The translations under genes and the position numbers were made by a program. A DNA stretch of 64,000 nt, taken from NCBI GenBank assembly GCA_027625915.1, contig JANTQA010000030.1, forward strand, positions 3,906,001 to 3,970,000, read 5' to 3'. The notes under the pieces were generated by a model that was given only the letters and a program-made list of their open reading frames with translations, had not been told where the DNA came from and searched no databases. Each line of letters begins with the position of its first letter. Position 1 is the first letter of the stretch. Positions 1-13,039 of the stretch are shown piece after piece. The DNA comes from Anaeramoeba flamelloides (taxonomy: Eukaryota > Metamonada > Anaeramoebidae).

Positions 1-1847
1 AAAATACAAAAATAAAAGGGAAAATATTCGAAAGCAGTGTTTCTTCAATAATATTTTGTTTCAAATTTTTTGAAAATAGTTCATTTCAGGTATCAGAGTA
101 ACAACAAAGTTGTCTTGAATTAATGTTTATTGTAATTGAAAGTGAATTATATTAGTGTTCAATAAATAACAATCAACTAAAAAATCTCTGATAAAAATTA
201 TCTAAAAATGAATTATTAAAATTTTTTTGTAAGAAACACTATTGCAAATTAATAATTATAATAATTGTTTTGAATATTTATTTTCTAGATATAAAAAAAG
301 CACCCAATAAGAGCATTCCAATATTTAAAAAATAATGAGAAGGGCACCCAATAGTATCTAAATTTATCAATATTTTAATTTCCAACTTTCTCCTATAACT
401 ATTAACTTGTAAAAACAAAATAATGATTAAAATTGATTCATTTTTTTGAAGATAGTTGTATTACAATTAATTTTTACTAACTTTAAATAATATCTCAAAA
501 TAATTTATTGTTCAATTATTCACTTTTTTGAAGCTAATAAAATCCCTGATCAAATAATAAACATTTCAAGATAAATTGAATAAAGATATTATTAAACTCG
601 GAAATATGAAGATTGATGACACTATCTTCAAAAATTTCATACAATTCGGATTTTTTTACCTTGAATTAATTAAGTGTTTCGCCAATTTAATGGATATTAT
701 TTAATCGATGTGAATAATTTATGAATACTTTCTTATAATAATAGGTTTTTTAAAAACATTTGAACGTTATTCCTAATTTGATACACCTCATATAACATTT
801 ACATTGTATTTTAATTTTATACTTGTTCGAGTTAGACAACAACCCCTTAAATAATTTTTATTTTTCCTTTTTCTTATTTTTATTTCTACATCTGTAATCT
901 AAAAAAAATAATTGAACAATGATATAACGGAGAAAAAATGATTATATTTTAAAATTTTGAGTACATAATAAACACCGTCAAAGAGAAAAAATAAATAAAA
1001 ATGAGAAGGTGTTATTTTTGGAAAAAGGTTTATATTAAGGATCTAGTTACTTATTTTGGATTTGCTCTATTCTCAAATGACAAGTTGACACCAAAAAAGT
1101 TATTGTGAAATTGCCCCCCTTTTGATTGACAAAAAATTCAATTTTAAAAAAAAGAAAAAGTAATCTAAATTCCAAAAAATACAAATTTTAAAAAAAAAAT
1201 TACTTGATTCTTTATTTTATATTTCCAAAAGGGTTAAATTTCTTCAATTTGAAAGCAATTGTTTTCTTTCAGTACACAACCAATTTAATTCGATTTAATC
1301 TAATTTGTGGTTATTTTAGCCACTCTAAATTTGATCAAGTAAGGATTTTGTAATCTTCTTTCGATAAAAATAGTTTTCATTTGAGAAAATAGAAAAAAAT
1401 GAAAAAAAAAAAAATCTTCAAAATCTCAAAAAGTGCCAAAGAGAGACAATTCGGAACTAACACAATTGTATTCAAAATGATAAATTAGCAACCATTCTAC
1501 TTGGAAATTGAGTGTCGCTCTTTGGCGCCTTTTTTCAAAAAATTTCCTCTTTTTTCAGAGTCAATTTTTTGAGATCGATCGTAAATCACATTTTGATTAG
1601 TTTTTGATTGGTGATTATTTGTCCTCATAAAAATTACAAAATTTTTTTTTTCCATTTCAGAAAATTATTTTTGACCATAATGACTCGACCCTTAAAGAAA
1701 ATTTTTTGGTGTTTATAAAAAAGGCGTTTTTGGATCTTTATTTAAATCACAATTACTTTATTTTTTTTTCAGTTTTTCTCCTAAAAAAGGAAACTTTTTC
1801 AAAAGAGGAAAGATCATAATAAAATTAATTATCCAATTGCAGTTATT
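1..1847. other. Intergenic AT-rich region
   Basis: No gene is supported here. The sequence is AT-rich with A and T runs. A ten-base word, GCACCCAATA, occurs twice about 45 bases apart near 300-353. A short inverted repeat lies at about 1427-1537 and is listed separately. The right end is the downstream flank of the dUTPase gene. Confidence 0.6.
1427..1537. repeat. Small foldback, arms of about 25 bases
   Basis: The left arm contains AAAAAGTGCCAAAGAGAGAC and the right arm, reversed, reads AAAAAGGCGCCAAAGAGCGAC, with about 60 bases between them. The arms are more GC-rich than their surroundings. It could be a miniature transposon or a structured 3' region downstream of the dUTPase gene. No second copy was seen in the window. 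Confidence 0.5.
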
Positions 1848-2876
1848 TTATTTTTTGCCTGAACTGCCAAAACCTTTATTTCCCCTTTCTGTTTCTAAAA
1901 GTTCGTCACACTTGACGACTTTCATATCGACAATTCTTCTTGGGATTAATTGTGCGACCCTTATGGGGAAGGTAAGCTCTTGAGCGTTTTCGTCGATTTT
2001 TATTAAAGGTATGAGTATATTCCCACGATATGCAGCGTCAATGATTCCAACTGAATTCGCGAGTATATAACCCATGCGACTAATTGAACTTCTAGGAACT
2101 AAATCAAAATAATAGCCAAATGGTGGCTCTATTTGGACGCCCGTATCACAAAAAATGACATTGTTGACAATTTTTTTGATTTTGATAATTGTAAGATCAT
2201 AACCAGAATCAGAAGCCCTTGGTTTGTATGGAGGAACAGCATTTTTGTCACTGGATCTCCATTTAAATTCAAGTTGTTTGGGGTTATTATTGTTGAAACC
2301 GTTGCTTTGCATTAATGTTCCATATGACGCAAGCTGGATCCATTTTGGGTAAATCCGGTTGTTGTGGATTGTTGATTTTGAATAAAGTAAAGATAAGAGA
2401 TCATAAGCGTTTTGCTTTTTAAATTCTAACCCACGGTTCGTTTTTTCACTTGGGAAGCTTATTTGTTTGCGAATTGTTTGCAAGGCGTTTTCATTTGTGA
2501 AAGCGAAGATACAGCAAAGGCAATTCCCTTCATACTCAATAAAAGCAAAATAATCAAAAAGTGCCCTGATCCCGCTTATGGCCAGTTGTTCTGAGGATTT
2601 GTTATAATTATCTAAATTGAAATCTAAAGAAAGGTTGCTTTCTGCACGAACACTGAACTTTAAGCTGCTGTTAAAGATCTTAACTTGATAATCAATTTTG
2701 TCTTCAAATTCTTTTTCGAACAATTGAATTATGTTTGAATCACCAAGTGGAATTGTAAATTCAAGAGTACCTTTTGAGACAACCTTTCCTCTTCCACATA
2801 TTAAGCCATACAAATAAGATCTTGTTTCGGTTGAAAGATCTTGAAAAAATTGCTGTTCGAGAGTTTTTTCGCTCAT
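1848..2876 (-). CDS. DUT: dUTPase with N-terminal LAGLIDADG-like domain
   Basis: Deoxyuridine triphosphatase, which cleaves dUTP to dUMP and pyrophosphate, keeping uracil out of DNA and supplying dUMP for thymidylate synthesis. The 342-residue single-exon protein carries all five trimeric-dUTPase motifs in order in its last 128 residues: ASDSGYDL at 221-228, PRSSISRMG at 261-269, GIIDAAYRGNI at 277-287, RVAQLI at 306-311 and the C-terminal RGNKGFGSSG at 331-340. The catalytic and uracil-binding region therefore looks intact. A normal dUTPase is about 140-170 residues, so about 200 residues are extra. They read like a two-motif LAGLIDADG endonuclease: YLYGLICGRGKV at 21-32, ISGIRALFDYFAF at 100-112, and a late segment LLSLLYSKSTIHNNR at 160-174 of the kind that ends such domains. 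The acidic catalytic positions seem lost. The start is the first Met of the open frame. dUTPase is certain; the N-terminal assignment is inference. Confidence 0.95.
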   Translation of the reverse strand: MSEKTLEQQFFQDLSTETRSYLYGLICGRGKVVSKGTLEFTIPLGDSNIIQLFEKEFEDKIDYQVKIFNSSLKFSVRAESNLSLDFNLDNYNKSSEQLAISGIRALFDYFAFIEYEGNCLCCIFAFTNENALQTIRKQISFPSEKTNRGLEFKKQNAYDLLSLLYSKSTIHNNRIYPKWIQLASYGTLMQSNGFNNNNPKQLEFKWRSSDKNAVPPYKPRASDSGYDLTIIKIKKIVNNVIFCDTGVQIEPPFGYYFDLVPRSSISRMGYILANSVGIIDAAYRGNILIPLIKIDENAQELTFPIRVAQLIPRRIVDMKVVKCDELLETERGNKGFGSSGKK

Positions 2877-3436
2877 TTTTGTTAAATCAGAGTATTCGTT
2901 ATTAATTTTTGAAAAAAAAATGATTGATAAAAGATCTTTGTTTATTTACTTTCTCAGAAAATTTACAAAATAGGAATTTTATTAACAAAAGCTTTTTTAA
3001 ACTATCAGGATTTATAGTTTGTTATTCTTTTCAAAATATTAAAATGGTATTATTACTTTTAAAGGTTATCTAAAATTTCTGGTCTCTGAGGAGCGAAATA
3101 TTAAAGAGGAAATCGAAATAAAAATGGTTTTAAAGTTTTGAATTAAAGTCATACTAAAATAATTCAAATTTTAAGTTGTTTTTTTGATGATTCTTTTGTT
3201 GAAAATTATAAAGATATCTTATTTGATCAAAAACTTTTTGTAATTTTTGAAAAACAAGGGAAAATTAAAAAATCATTTTTGTTTACCTTATACCTCACTC
3301 ACTTCTAACTTGGTATCCCTGTATATTAACAACCTTACGTTAAACTCTATTCTCTTTTAAAAAATAGTGAGAAACAAGAAAACTTTGATTTTCCAACCTT
3401 TCCATTGGAAATTTCAAATTTACCAAAAATACTTTA

Positions 3437-3633
3437 CAATCAGTTCCACTTTTAATGCACAAAATTTCAACTAAATTCAAGGTACAAAATTAAATTTCAA
3501 ATAAAGGCACAAAATTCAGATTCTAGTAAAATAAATTGTAAAAAAAAAAATTACAAATTTTTTCCTCTAATTTGAGATTTTTTTGTGCCTTAAATTTCGT
3601 TGAAAGTTTATGAATATAAAGTGGAACTAACTG
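3437..3633. mobile_element. MITE family A, copy 1 (TA-flanked)
   Basis: A 197-base near-palindrome flanked by TA on both sides. Its ends resemble CAGTCAGTTCCACTTTTAAG and the inverse, and the inner arms carry CAACGAAATTTAAGGCACAA-like sequence. The TA target duplication and CAGT-type termini point to a Tc1/mariner-mobilised miniature element. It has no coding capacity. Confidence 0.85.
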
Positions 3634-4368
3634 TAACACAAACAAGAAATTTTTGATAATAACACTAAATTTTATCAAGACCTCTTGACCTAATATCCCT
3701 TTAAAGTTGATAAATATGTTGTTAGTTTTAAGGGAATTATTGAAAGACCCCACAACTTGGGATACAGTTTATAGTGTTTGAATATAAAAATTGTAAAAAA
3801 AATTCACTATCTTTTCGCCCTTTTTTTTAATACTAAATCTCTCTTTTTTTAAAAAAATTATCTGATAACAATTGTAATTTGTGATCATTTTTTATTTGTT
3901 TGATACATTTTTATTGGTGGATTTTTTTTTTTCATGTTTTTTTTTAATTACTCAGTACCCCCTTGAAACCGATATTCCAGAATTCTAAATACAATATTAT
4001 ATTGAAATATGATTTTTTTTAATTTCAAATATTGGTATTAACATTTTTAAAATAAAACTTGACATTTAGTCCGTAATTAAAAAATAGAATATAAATGTTC
4101 ACATTTTTTTATACAATGATGATTTGGAAAAAAATTTGAATTATATGGTAAATATCATAATAGATTTGACAAATATTAAGTTTACTAAAATTTGAAGGTA
4201 AATTTTATTCATCCATTTTTAAATAATTACTCAGAAAAATCTATTATAAATATCACTTAACTATAATGTACAACATTCTTTACTAAAGACAGTAATTACC
4301 ATTTTTTATTTTTCAAATTATCTTTTATCAAAAATTAAATTGTTAAAAAATAATTGGGAAATGTTTTA

Positions 4369-4564
4369 CAGTCAGTTCCACTTTTAAGGCACGAACTTTC
4401 AACGAAATTTAAAGCACAAAAAAATCTTAAATTAGATACATTATTTGTAATTTTTGTTTTTTACAATTCATTTTACTAGAATCTGAATTTTGTGCCTTTA
4501 TTTTAGATTTTTATTGTGTTTTAAATTTCGTTGAAAGTTTGTGCCTTTAAAGTGGAACTGACTG
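4369..4564. mobile_element. MITE family A, copy 2
   Basis: A 196-base palindromic element with the same terminal inverted repeats as the other family A copies. The left TA is present; the right flank reads TG, probably a decayed TA. The arms match closely enough to form one long hairpin. It has no coding capacity. Confidence 0.85.
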
Positions 4565-4579
4565 TGAAGAAGGTTAAAA

Positions 4580-5170
4580 CCAATTATTAAAGGAAATAAA
4601 AATTTATTTAAATCAAAAATGAAATTCAATATACGAAATTAATATTCAAAATGTATTAAAACCTAATAAAGATAAAATTGTTATATAAAAAGATCAAAAA
4701 AATTAAAAAATAAATATTTGTGAATTTATTGAGATAAAATTTCACATATTATTTGTAATTTAAAAAAACATAAAAAAATGATAACGAATGTGTAAAATTA
4801 AGTAATAATAATTCTCTAATGATAACTTTGAAATCTGATTATTTAATTTTAATTTAAAAATAAATTAATTAACATATGGATTAGAAATGTCTAATAAAAA
4901 AAATATAAAAATATTAAATTATTTATATTCTTTATTTAATTTGTACATTAATGAAAGTTAAAACAATATAAACATACTAATTATTATTAAAATAACATAA
5001 TTCAAAAAAGTAAATATCGGAATTTTCGTTTTGAAAAAAATAATACGAAAAATATATTTCTATAATTTATCTCTTCCTTATTTAGAAAAAATTATCAAAT
5101 ACAATCAAAATGAAAAACGATAAAATCAACATTAATTTAAAAGATTTAATCCAATAAAATAGTAAATTTA
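4580..5170 (+). mobile_element. LINE 3' fragment, decayed
   Basis: Patches of this stretch match the 3' half of the LINE at 22250-23670. Examples are AATAAAGATAAAATTGTTAT against AATAAAGATAAAACAGTTAT, and TTTATCTCTTCCTTATTTAG against TTTATCTCTTCCTATCTGAG, in the same order. The reading frame is broken many times. It follows directly after MITE A copy 2. It is a 5'-truncated relic with no conserved catalytic motif left. Confidence 0.55.
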
Positions 5171-5199
5171 TAATGAATTATTTAGTATCAAGAGTCGGG

Positions 5200-5450
5200 T
5201 ATGTTGTTAAGTTTTCCAGTATTTAGGAGGATAAAGTAAAATTAAATATTTATTTTGATTTGTTGATCTTTAGAAAAACATCGTTAGATTTTTTGAGTTT
5301 TTTAGAAATTAAAAGAAAATTTCAAAAATTATATTTTTATTTTCCAGAGTTAAAGAAACGGACATTATCTTTTCTTGGGTTTTCTGTTTATTTGGAAAAA
5401 CAATAGATTTTCGTTAGATTATTTTGTGTTTTCTATTTATACGTGAACTC
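5200..5450. repeat. Family D foldback repeat, degenerate
   Basis: Contains the family words CGTTAGATTTTTTGAG and TTCTGTTTATTTGGAAAA followed by GATTTTCGTTAG. These match better-preserved copies at 41540-43520. The boundaries are approximate. Confidence 0.45.
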
Positions 5451-6355
5451 AATCGAACACTTTATAAATAAAAAGGAAACCTCAAGAAAACAATTATTAA
5501 AATTTTCATAATTTAATAGAATTGATTAAAATCTGATTTTATTCTTCAATTATGAATTCTGAAAAAGTACTAGAATTTTTTTTTTTTTGAATTTTCTTTT
5601 TTTGATAAAACATCAATAAATTTTCGAAATAAAAAAAAGAATAATGTAAAATTCAGGCACTCAACGAAATTTTCAGAACTAAATCACAATAATAAAAAAT
5701 CAAAAGTATTAATTATAAACCTTAAGAAATCTAAGTTATACTTTATGTTCAACAACCGAAAATTTAGGACATTTACTAATTGCACAAATATAAATAAATG
5801 CTTCATAAATAATAATTCAAATAAAATATTGGACTCTATACTGAGAAAATGAACAGAAGGAAACAATTGAAAATATTGATCATTTTTTATGGGTCTGTCC
5901 TTTCTAGAAAAAAATAAATTAATTTTCCATAATAAATTCTTAGAAATAAGCCTTGATGAATTAATTTCAAATCAAAACAACTGGAAATTATTTTCATGAA
6001 TTAATAATCCTGGAGTCGATGATTTTTTAGTCTTATATTTACTATTATAAATTTAAGTATTAGCTGAACTCGAGTGTAGATTATATTTCTTATAAAAACA
6101 GCATTTCTTATAGTTTTTTTTTGTTTAATTCCTTTTCAAAAGCCGAAAATATACAAAATAATAATAATTTAGTATATAACTGTTAATCTTTAGAACCATA
6201 AAAATAAAAGATTTTTTCAATTGTTTAAACAAACGATTTCACACACTCTTGACCTAGAAACCTAAAGAATAATTAGTTTTTATATCTTTTCTTTAAAATT
6301 GGATTTGGTGCATATATTTCGCTATTTTCTACCTGAAATAATTTGATAAAATAAA

Positions 6356-7063
6356 CTCTTTTTTAAATAAAATTTAAGAAATTGTCAAGAATTATTCATA
6401 ATTAAATTAAATTAATTGTAGTATCATTCTAAAATTTTAAACTCTTTAATATATAAAAAACACTCAACAAAATATTTAAAACTCCTTAAAAACAAAATAA
6501 TAAAAATTAAAATTAAATATTTTAAAAATTGATGTGTCTCTATATTTGAAATGAGAAATCTCATTTTACAAATTGTAAAATAATAAATAATATCAATCAA
6601 AAGCCATTGAACAAGTTGAATTGGGAAAAATTTCTTTAAATTTTCTTGATCACTCTTTACACTTGAAATTTTTGTTCTTTAAGTTCTCATTTTCAATATA
6701 AATATCATCTTTCATCCGGATTTTCTGTTGAAATTGTTTTTCTCATCATTTTCGTTTTTCTCTGTTCCATACATCAATCTAGAAATGATCTTTTAAAAAT
6801 TCATATATCTAGTTCAATTGAAATCAAACTTAAACAGCTTCCACTTTATTATTGACAAATTATTTCTAAATTGGTATCATCCTATCTTGTTTTTTTCATT
6901 TTTCAACGGTTCTGTGTCTATAAATGAAAAATCAAAAAAAAAAAAAAAACAAGAAAAAATGAATAATTAAAATGAAAATCACCAATAAGTAATTATCTTC
7001 TTAACAATCAAATTCAATATTATAGATGGTTTTAGAGGTGTGCCCATTTGTTTGAAAAAGAAT
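6356..7063. repeat. Dispersed ~700-base repeat, copy 1
   Basis: Runs parallel to 13060-13782 for about 700 bases. Shared words include CAAGAATTATTCATAATT, ATTTGAAATGAGAAATCTC, CACCAATAAGTAATTATCTT and TTTTAGAGGTGTGCCC. Neither copy has a sustained open frame. The second copy sits inside a TTAA-flanked element, so this one is probably a relic of the same family that lost its ends. Confidence 0.75.
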
Positions 7064-8431
7064 TTACTCTATTTTTTTACTAATTAAATCCCACAAAACA
7101 GAAATATAATATTTATTAACTTTTAAATATCATTTTAAATCTTTTCTATTAAGCTTGATGAAATTTTGTGATTAATTAAAAAAAAAAATATCAAAATAAA
7201 AAAAGGAAAAAAAAAATATAGAAAAACAAATCTATATTATTAAGAAAAATTTGAAGGAATAACTTTCAAAATTTTGAAGTCTGAATATTGATAATTCAAC
7301 GATTATTTTTCGTCTTAGAATACATATTATTTTACAAAATTTTTGCATTTTTACTTTACAGGGGGCTTTTGTTAATATATGGGGGTAAATTTTGGACTAT
7401 TTAACTATATCAAATTGTATTATAAACCCCCGTTCAAAATCATTGGTCCAATAAAAATCAAATTTTAAAGAAAAATATTTATAATAATTGAAGTTATTAA
7501 TTATAATATAAAAATTTCGATTTTAATATTAAGTTATATCCTTAAGATATATTTATTTTTTGTCTAAAAATAAAAGAAAAAGAAATAAAAAAAAAACAGT
7601 TAAAAATAATTGGGTCATTTATTTTTATAGGAAGAATTACAAAAAAAAAAGAAAATTTAATTAAGTAGCAAAGCCAATTTATCGATTCTCCTTCAATTTG
7701 AATAACTAAATCTAATCTCTTTTTCATATTTGAAACCAATTTTTTCATTAATTCATCTGTTACTTCTTTTAAATTTTTCATTTTCATTTTCCATTTTAAC
7801 AAAACATTATCGAAAAAATAAAAAAGAGAAAAAATGATTTATTTGCAAACTTTTCAATGTGAGGGGAAAAACTTCCAAACAATACAAAAGCAATTCAAAA
7901 TTCAAATGTAACATGGGCCATTTATTATGAAATTTAGTTTATATTTGAACTATTGACCCTTATAAAGTTTAGCCTGGATAGTAATATATGATAATTTTAG
8001 ACTTCTCTTGGGTAGACACTAAATCGCTTAAATGGGAAACAAGTTATTTACTTTACAAATTTTATAAAAAAAATTCAAAAGTTAAATAACAATAACAATA
8101 ACAATAATAAGGCGCATTAGGTTTTATTTAATTTCAAGAATTATAACTAATTATGCTTTTGTTTTTTGTTTTTTACTAATTCAATAATTTGTATAATTAA
8201 TTAAAATTCGAATGACTATCTAAAAAAAAAAAAAAAAAAAAAAAACAATTCATTTTTCTCGAAATTTGACCAAAATTTTAAAAAGTAAGAACAACTAGCA
8301 AAAACTAATACTAAAAAAAAAAAAGAATTGAATGCTTGGCATTTATTAAGTAAGATTTAATTATAAAGGCACTTTATAAAAATAAGATGTAATTAATCAT
8401 TAATAATGAAACCGTAAACAATTGATAAAAA

Positions 8432-11400
8432 TTATTTACAACAACCAGTTTTTCTTTTTTCTTCATCGTTTAAATTTAAATTTAATTTTTTTCCTTTTTT
8501 TCCATTAATGTATTCTGTTTTTTTTGTTTCGTTTCCATTTTTTTCTTGTTTAAAATCTGTTGAAATTTTCAAAAATAATTCATTAACATTTAAATTTTGT
8601 TTTGCGCTTGTTTCAAAAATTCTGGCATTAATAATTTCGGCGTAATCTTCGATTGTTTCAAGTGGCACTGCTCTTTTTTGACCAAGATCCAAAAGATCAA
8701 CTATAAAAATAATATACCAAAAAAAGAATTTAATATTCATTAGATAAATTTATTTTATTATTGATTAATTTATTATCAATTATTGGTTATTGATTATTGA
8801 AAAAAAATATATTTATTTGAAAAATTTTTATGACTATTCATTTGAAATTAGTAAAACAATTCTGTAACGAATCATACTAATTGTGAATTTGAAATATCAA
8901 ATATTTGTTTTTATAATTGATACTAAAAAAAATAGTTTTGTTTGTAGTGTAAAATTAATTGTGAAAATAATAATTTAAAAAACAATTGCTAATAAATAAA
9001 GAAACCCTTTTTAAAAAATAACCTTAAAAAGAAAACATTATACCAATCGAGAATTTTTTAGATAAACACAACATTTTTTTTATTTAGATTTTTTTGATAT
9101 TTTACAATTTTAATATTTTTTAAAAAGTGATAATTAAAATTGAATTACTTTTTAATAATATAATAATGATAATGATAAAACATTATTAGTATAAAAATTA
9201 TTCTAACAATAAAAGCATATCAATAAAAAAAATAAAAACTTTCTTCACAAAAACAAAAATGGTTTCCCTTTTCAAAAATTGTTTTATAAATTTGATAGAA
9301 AAATATTTTATTCAACAATCTATAATTTTTTATTGGGTATTTTCACATTTTTTTGCGAAAAAGAAGTGCGAATTTGAACAGAAATTTTATGATATGAAGA
9401 AACATTTAAAAGTGTGTAAAAATTTTCTTGGATCAATTTCTTAAAAATATACGATTTTTTATTTTTTAGTTTATGTGAATTTTTTTGGAAAATTAAAAAG
9501 TAAAAGTTAAAATTAATTTTCTCAGAGGTTAATTATTGAATTTTGTGACTTTTGTATATTTCTTTTAGATATTTAATTTGTATGTTTTCAGTTTGGCTTT
9601 TTAATTTCTATAATGATGATATTGTGGCAAAGTTTGATTAATTATTCTTTTCTTATTTATTCAATTCCTATAATATTTTAAATAATACACACAAAAAATA
9701 TCCATGTTTTATTTTTTTTATTAAAAAGCCAAAATTGATTTCTTATTTGTGAAAGCAATTAAACATGACAAATATAATAATTACAATTGATACAAATAAT
9801 AATTATAATAATACCTTTTTTCTAATTCCTTTGGTAACAACAAGAGCATTTTTTGATTTTTTTCCATTTTTTCGATGGCTGGATCTTCTTTATGTTGGGA
9901 AGAAGAGTTACAAAGGAAAAAGATCAAGTGGTTACTTATTAATACTCGAGACACCGAAGCACAAAAGTACGAGTAACTGGAAAATAAAATCTAAAAAGAA
10001 AAATGCTAAAAATGTCCAAATGTTTTTTTAAAGGAAATCAGATCAAAAAGAAAAAAGAAATTAGAACAATTAAACAACGAACCCCAAATGAACATTCATA
10101 ATCAATTATCAAATTAAATTAAATTAACCAAAAGTATACTGGCTGTGATTTTGGGAATTCTTAATTCGAAGATAGCATGTTTTTTTTTTTTTTTTTTTTT
10201 TTACCAATTGATTTTTATAAACCCTTTTTAAATTTCTTTTTTCTTTTTTCCTTTTTTATTTTCAATTTTTTGTTTTTGCTTTTTAAAACATTGAAAAAAT
10301 TTGGGTATGTCTTTCCATTGAACAGTCGTGGAATCCATGATTTTTCGCTTAAATTACCTATGAGGAAATTCAAGTAAAATGACATTTAGAGTGTAATTTA
10401 CACTTCTTCAATAATAAAAAAAAAATACAAGCTCATTTTTTTTTAAATATGAAAATTTTACTATATAATTGGAAAATAATAATATTTGCTCATTTTGTAA
10501 ACTCTTAAGTAAGTATCTCTCAAAACAAAACAGAACTTTTATTTTCTTACTTTTCTTTTGTTTAAGATTATATTCATATAAAATTTGATATTTTTTAAAA
10601 AATAAATACCAAAATAATTTTGTTCATTGTAGATTTTGTCCTTTGATTATAACGATAATTAAATAATAAGGATGGTATGCTTGATATGACCATTCTTATA
10701 AATAGATGTCAGATTATAAATCTATCATCCATTCCAAAAAAATTTCAATATGAAAAACACAAAATACCATTGAAATAGAATTTGTTAGTCTGTAAAACAC
10801 TATTGTTATTTTTTGGTTTTTTTACTAAAAAAATTGAGAATTAATATCTTGAACAACATTTATAAATCTTGCTTATTTTAGTAATAGAATCTAATTTTGA
10901 GATTTATCAAAAATATTATGTTGTAAAAAAGAGGTTTATGTGATTTGTATAATTTGTTCAAAATTTGAAAATCATTTTTTCTCATTTTGCATTAATACCT
11001 TTTTTTTTTCGATTTACTTTTGAACACCTAATTGTTTTGCTAGAAAAAAAAAAAAATTTATTGCAAGATCGATAGTCACCAATTAAAAACGTGTTATTCT
11101 GATGTTATTGGAACACTGAGAATTATTTAGAAAAATATTCTTGATTTCTATTAGAATTTTATTTGGGTCTTCAATTGGATATCAAAAGAAACCTTTAACT
11201 TTTTTCTCTCAATGTATCCCTAAGAATTTTAAGTTTTTCACTTTATAAGAAAAGATATTGATTGATTAGATTTACTCCATATGTATATCAACTATTCTAT
11301 GATGTTTATTATTCTACTTATTTCTTATTTATTCTTTAAAGGATAATTATAAAAAATAATTGGTATTTGGAATTGTTTTTGGTTATCTTTGACCGAAAAA

Positions 11401-13008
11401 AAGTTTACATCCATTCCAAAGCTACTGTGATTTTTTATCAAGATCAAATTTTGATGTTTATATAGATTTTTAAAAAGTTGAAGATGAGAATAAGAAAGCA
11501 TTTATGAAAAATATTTTTTTCATAAATATAAGTTTATATGAAAAATATTCTTCTGATATGATCAAAAAAAAAATTAAAATTCATTAATTATTTCGATATT
11601 ATTTTTATCTGATTTCTCAACGAATTTTTGATGTTTAGAGTCATTTTATAGAGAAAATATATGTATTTTTTTGTAGAATTATCTATGTTTCGAATCATTT
11701 TGGGTTCTGAAAAATTTTTTTTAATATTAGTAAAAATTCTTGAATCATATTTAATCATTTAGGAAATTTTTTTTTTCAATCTGAACTTTATTATTCTCAT
11801 TTTCAACTTTTTAAAAATCTATGTCAACATCAAAATTTGATATTGAAAAAAGGCCACGGTAGCTTTGGGAAGGTTGTAGTTTAAAATTTATAAAAAATGA
11901 GGATATTTCTATTTACAAAAATTCAAAAGAATTATCTATAAAATAATGTAATTCTTTTGTAAGATAAAAAATAAAACGTGATTTATTATTTTATTAATTT
12001 CAGGGATTCGTGAAAATGATTTTTTTTGTGAGAAAATAAGATTATCGGGAGTTTGGCTGGAAATCGATAATTTCTGATTTTATCCTGAATAAAAATAATT
12101 TTCACGACTTTAACAATTATTTCATAAAATATCTAAGCCAAACTCAAAATTTTAAGATATAATTTTATTCTGTTACAAAAAATCTAAATAATAAAACCTT
12201 AGTTATATTATTTTTATTATTTGTAAAAGTTTGTTGATTTTTAAATTATTTTTTCAGTATTAATTAAAACTAAAAAAAATTCTCAATTTATTAGAACTAT
12301 TTTTTTGATTATCGCGAATTTATCGATTATCGCGAATTTTGAATATTATCAGAAATATTTCAGATTATCTACCAAAAAAAAAAAAAAAAGACAAACTGTT
12401 TATAATCTATATTATCCTGAAAAGTTAAATAAATATAAATTTGTTGATTTGTTATAAAAATTCTAATATTACTGATAATCCCTAATAATTAAAAATTTAG
12501 AAAAAAAAAATTTAATTAATTTACAAATACTTGTTAAATAATATTAAAATTATATTACCAAATAAAATGAATTCCTTATTAAATATATAATTCAATTAAA
12601 ATTAAAGATATAAAAGAATTAATAGCAATGAAGTCTGGAATTCGTTTTCCAAAGTAAAATTTTGAAAAACAATAATTATTAATTAAAAAAAATTTTTTGA
12701 GAATCTCCAAAATAGTTGGATTTGGATAACACATATAAAGAAAATTATGTTCAAAGAATTAATTAACATAATCTGAAAAAAATATTAAAATATAAATAGA
12801 ATGGAATTAGTATTAGATCTTGAAAAAATAATAATTAAAAAGATTAAATAAATTTCTCAAAATTACTTTTAATTTTTTTTTTAAATATTATTTTCTCTGA
12901 AATTTTGAATTTAAGGGATTAGCGTCTACCAAGGAGAAGTAAAAGATTAATTTAAGTTGTTGTTAATGGATGTAAATCACATTAATGTGCTACAGTCCAA
13001 ATCCCCCC

Positions 13009-13039
<31 letters not shown>

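Larger units (their letters stand above)
2877..8431. other. Long intergenic region with transposon remnants
   Basis: No convincing gene. It holds two copies of MITE family A (3437-3633 and 4369-4564), a LINE 3' fragment (about 4580-5170), a degenerate family D foldback (about 5200-5450) and one copy of a roughly 700-base dispersed repeat (about 6356-7063). The rest is AT-rich sequence with poly-A runs, including one near 8222-8245. Confidence 0.6.

Noticed and set aside
3523-3753. 76-codon minus-strand frame
   Set aside because: It lies across MITE family A copy 1 and its flank; an accident of the palindromic element.
7542-7802. Minus-strand frame starting MLKWKMKMKNLKEVTDELMKK, which resembles a short coiled coil such as HSBP1
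   Set aside because: Only about 35 residues look regular; the rest is homopolymer-driven. The match to HSBP1 needs a gap and lacks the RIDDM segment. No supporting second exon was found.
9875-9976. 33-codon plus-strand frame, MAGSSLCWEEELQRKKIKWL and on, inside the Rab24 long intron
   Set aside because: Too short, no convincing splice partner, no family recognised. Kept here only because its residue content is unusual for the region.
9259-10377. Plus-strand frames at 9259-9444, 9765-10031 and 10177-10377
   Set aside because: Composed mainly of Phe, Lys and Asn from T and A runs; inside an intron; no motifs.
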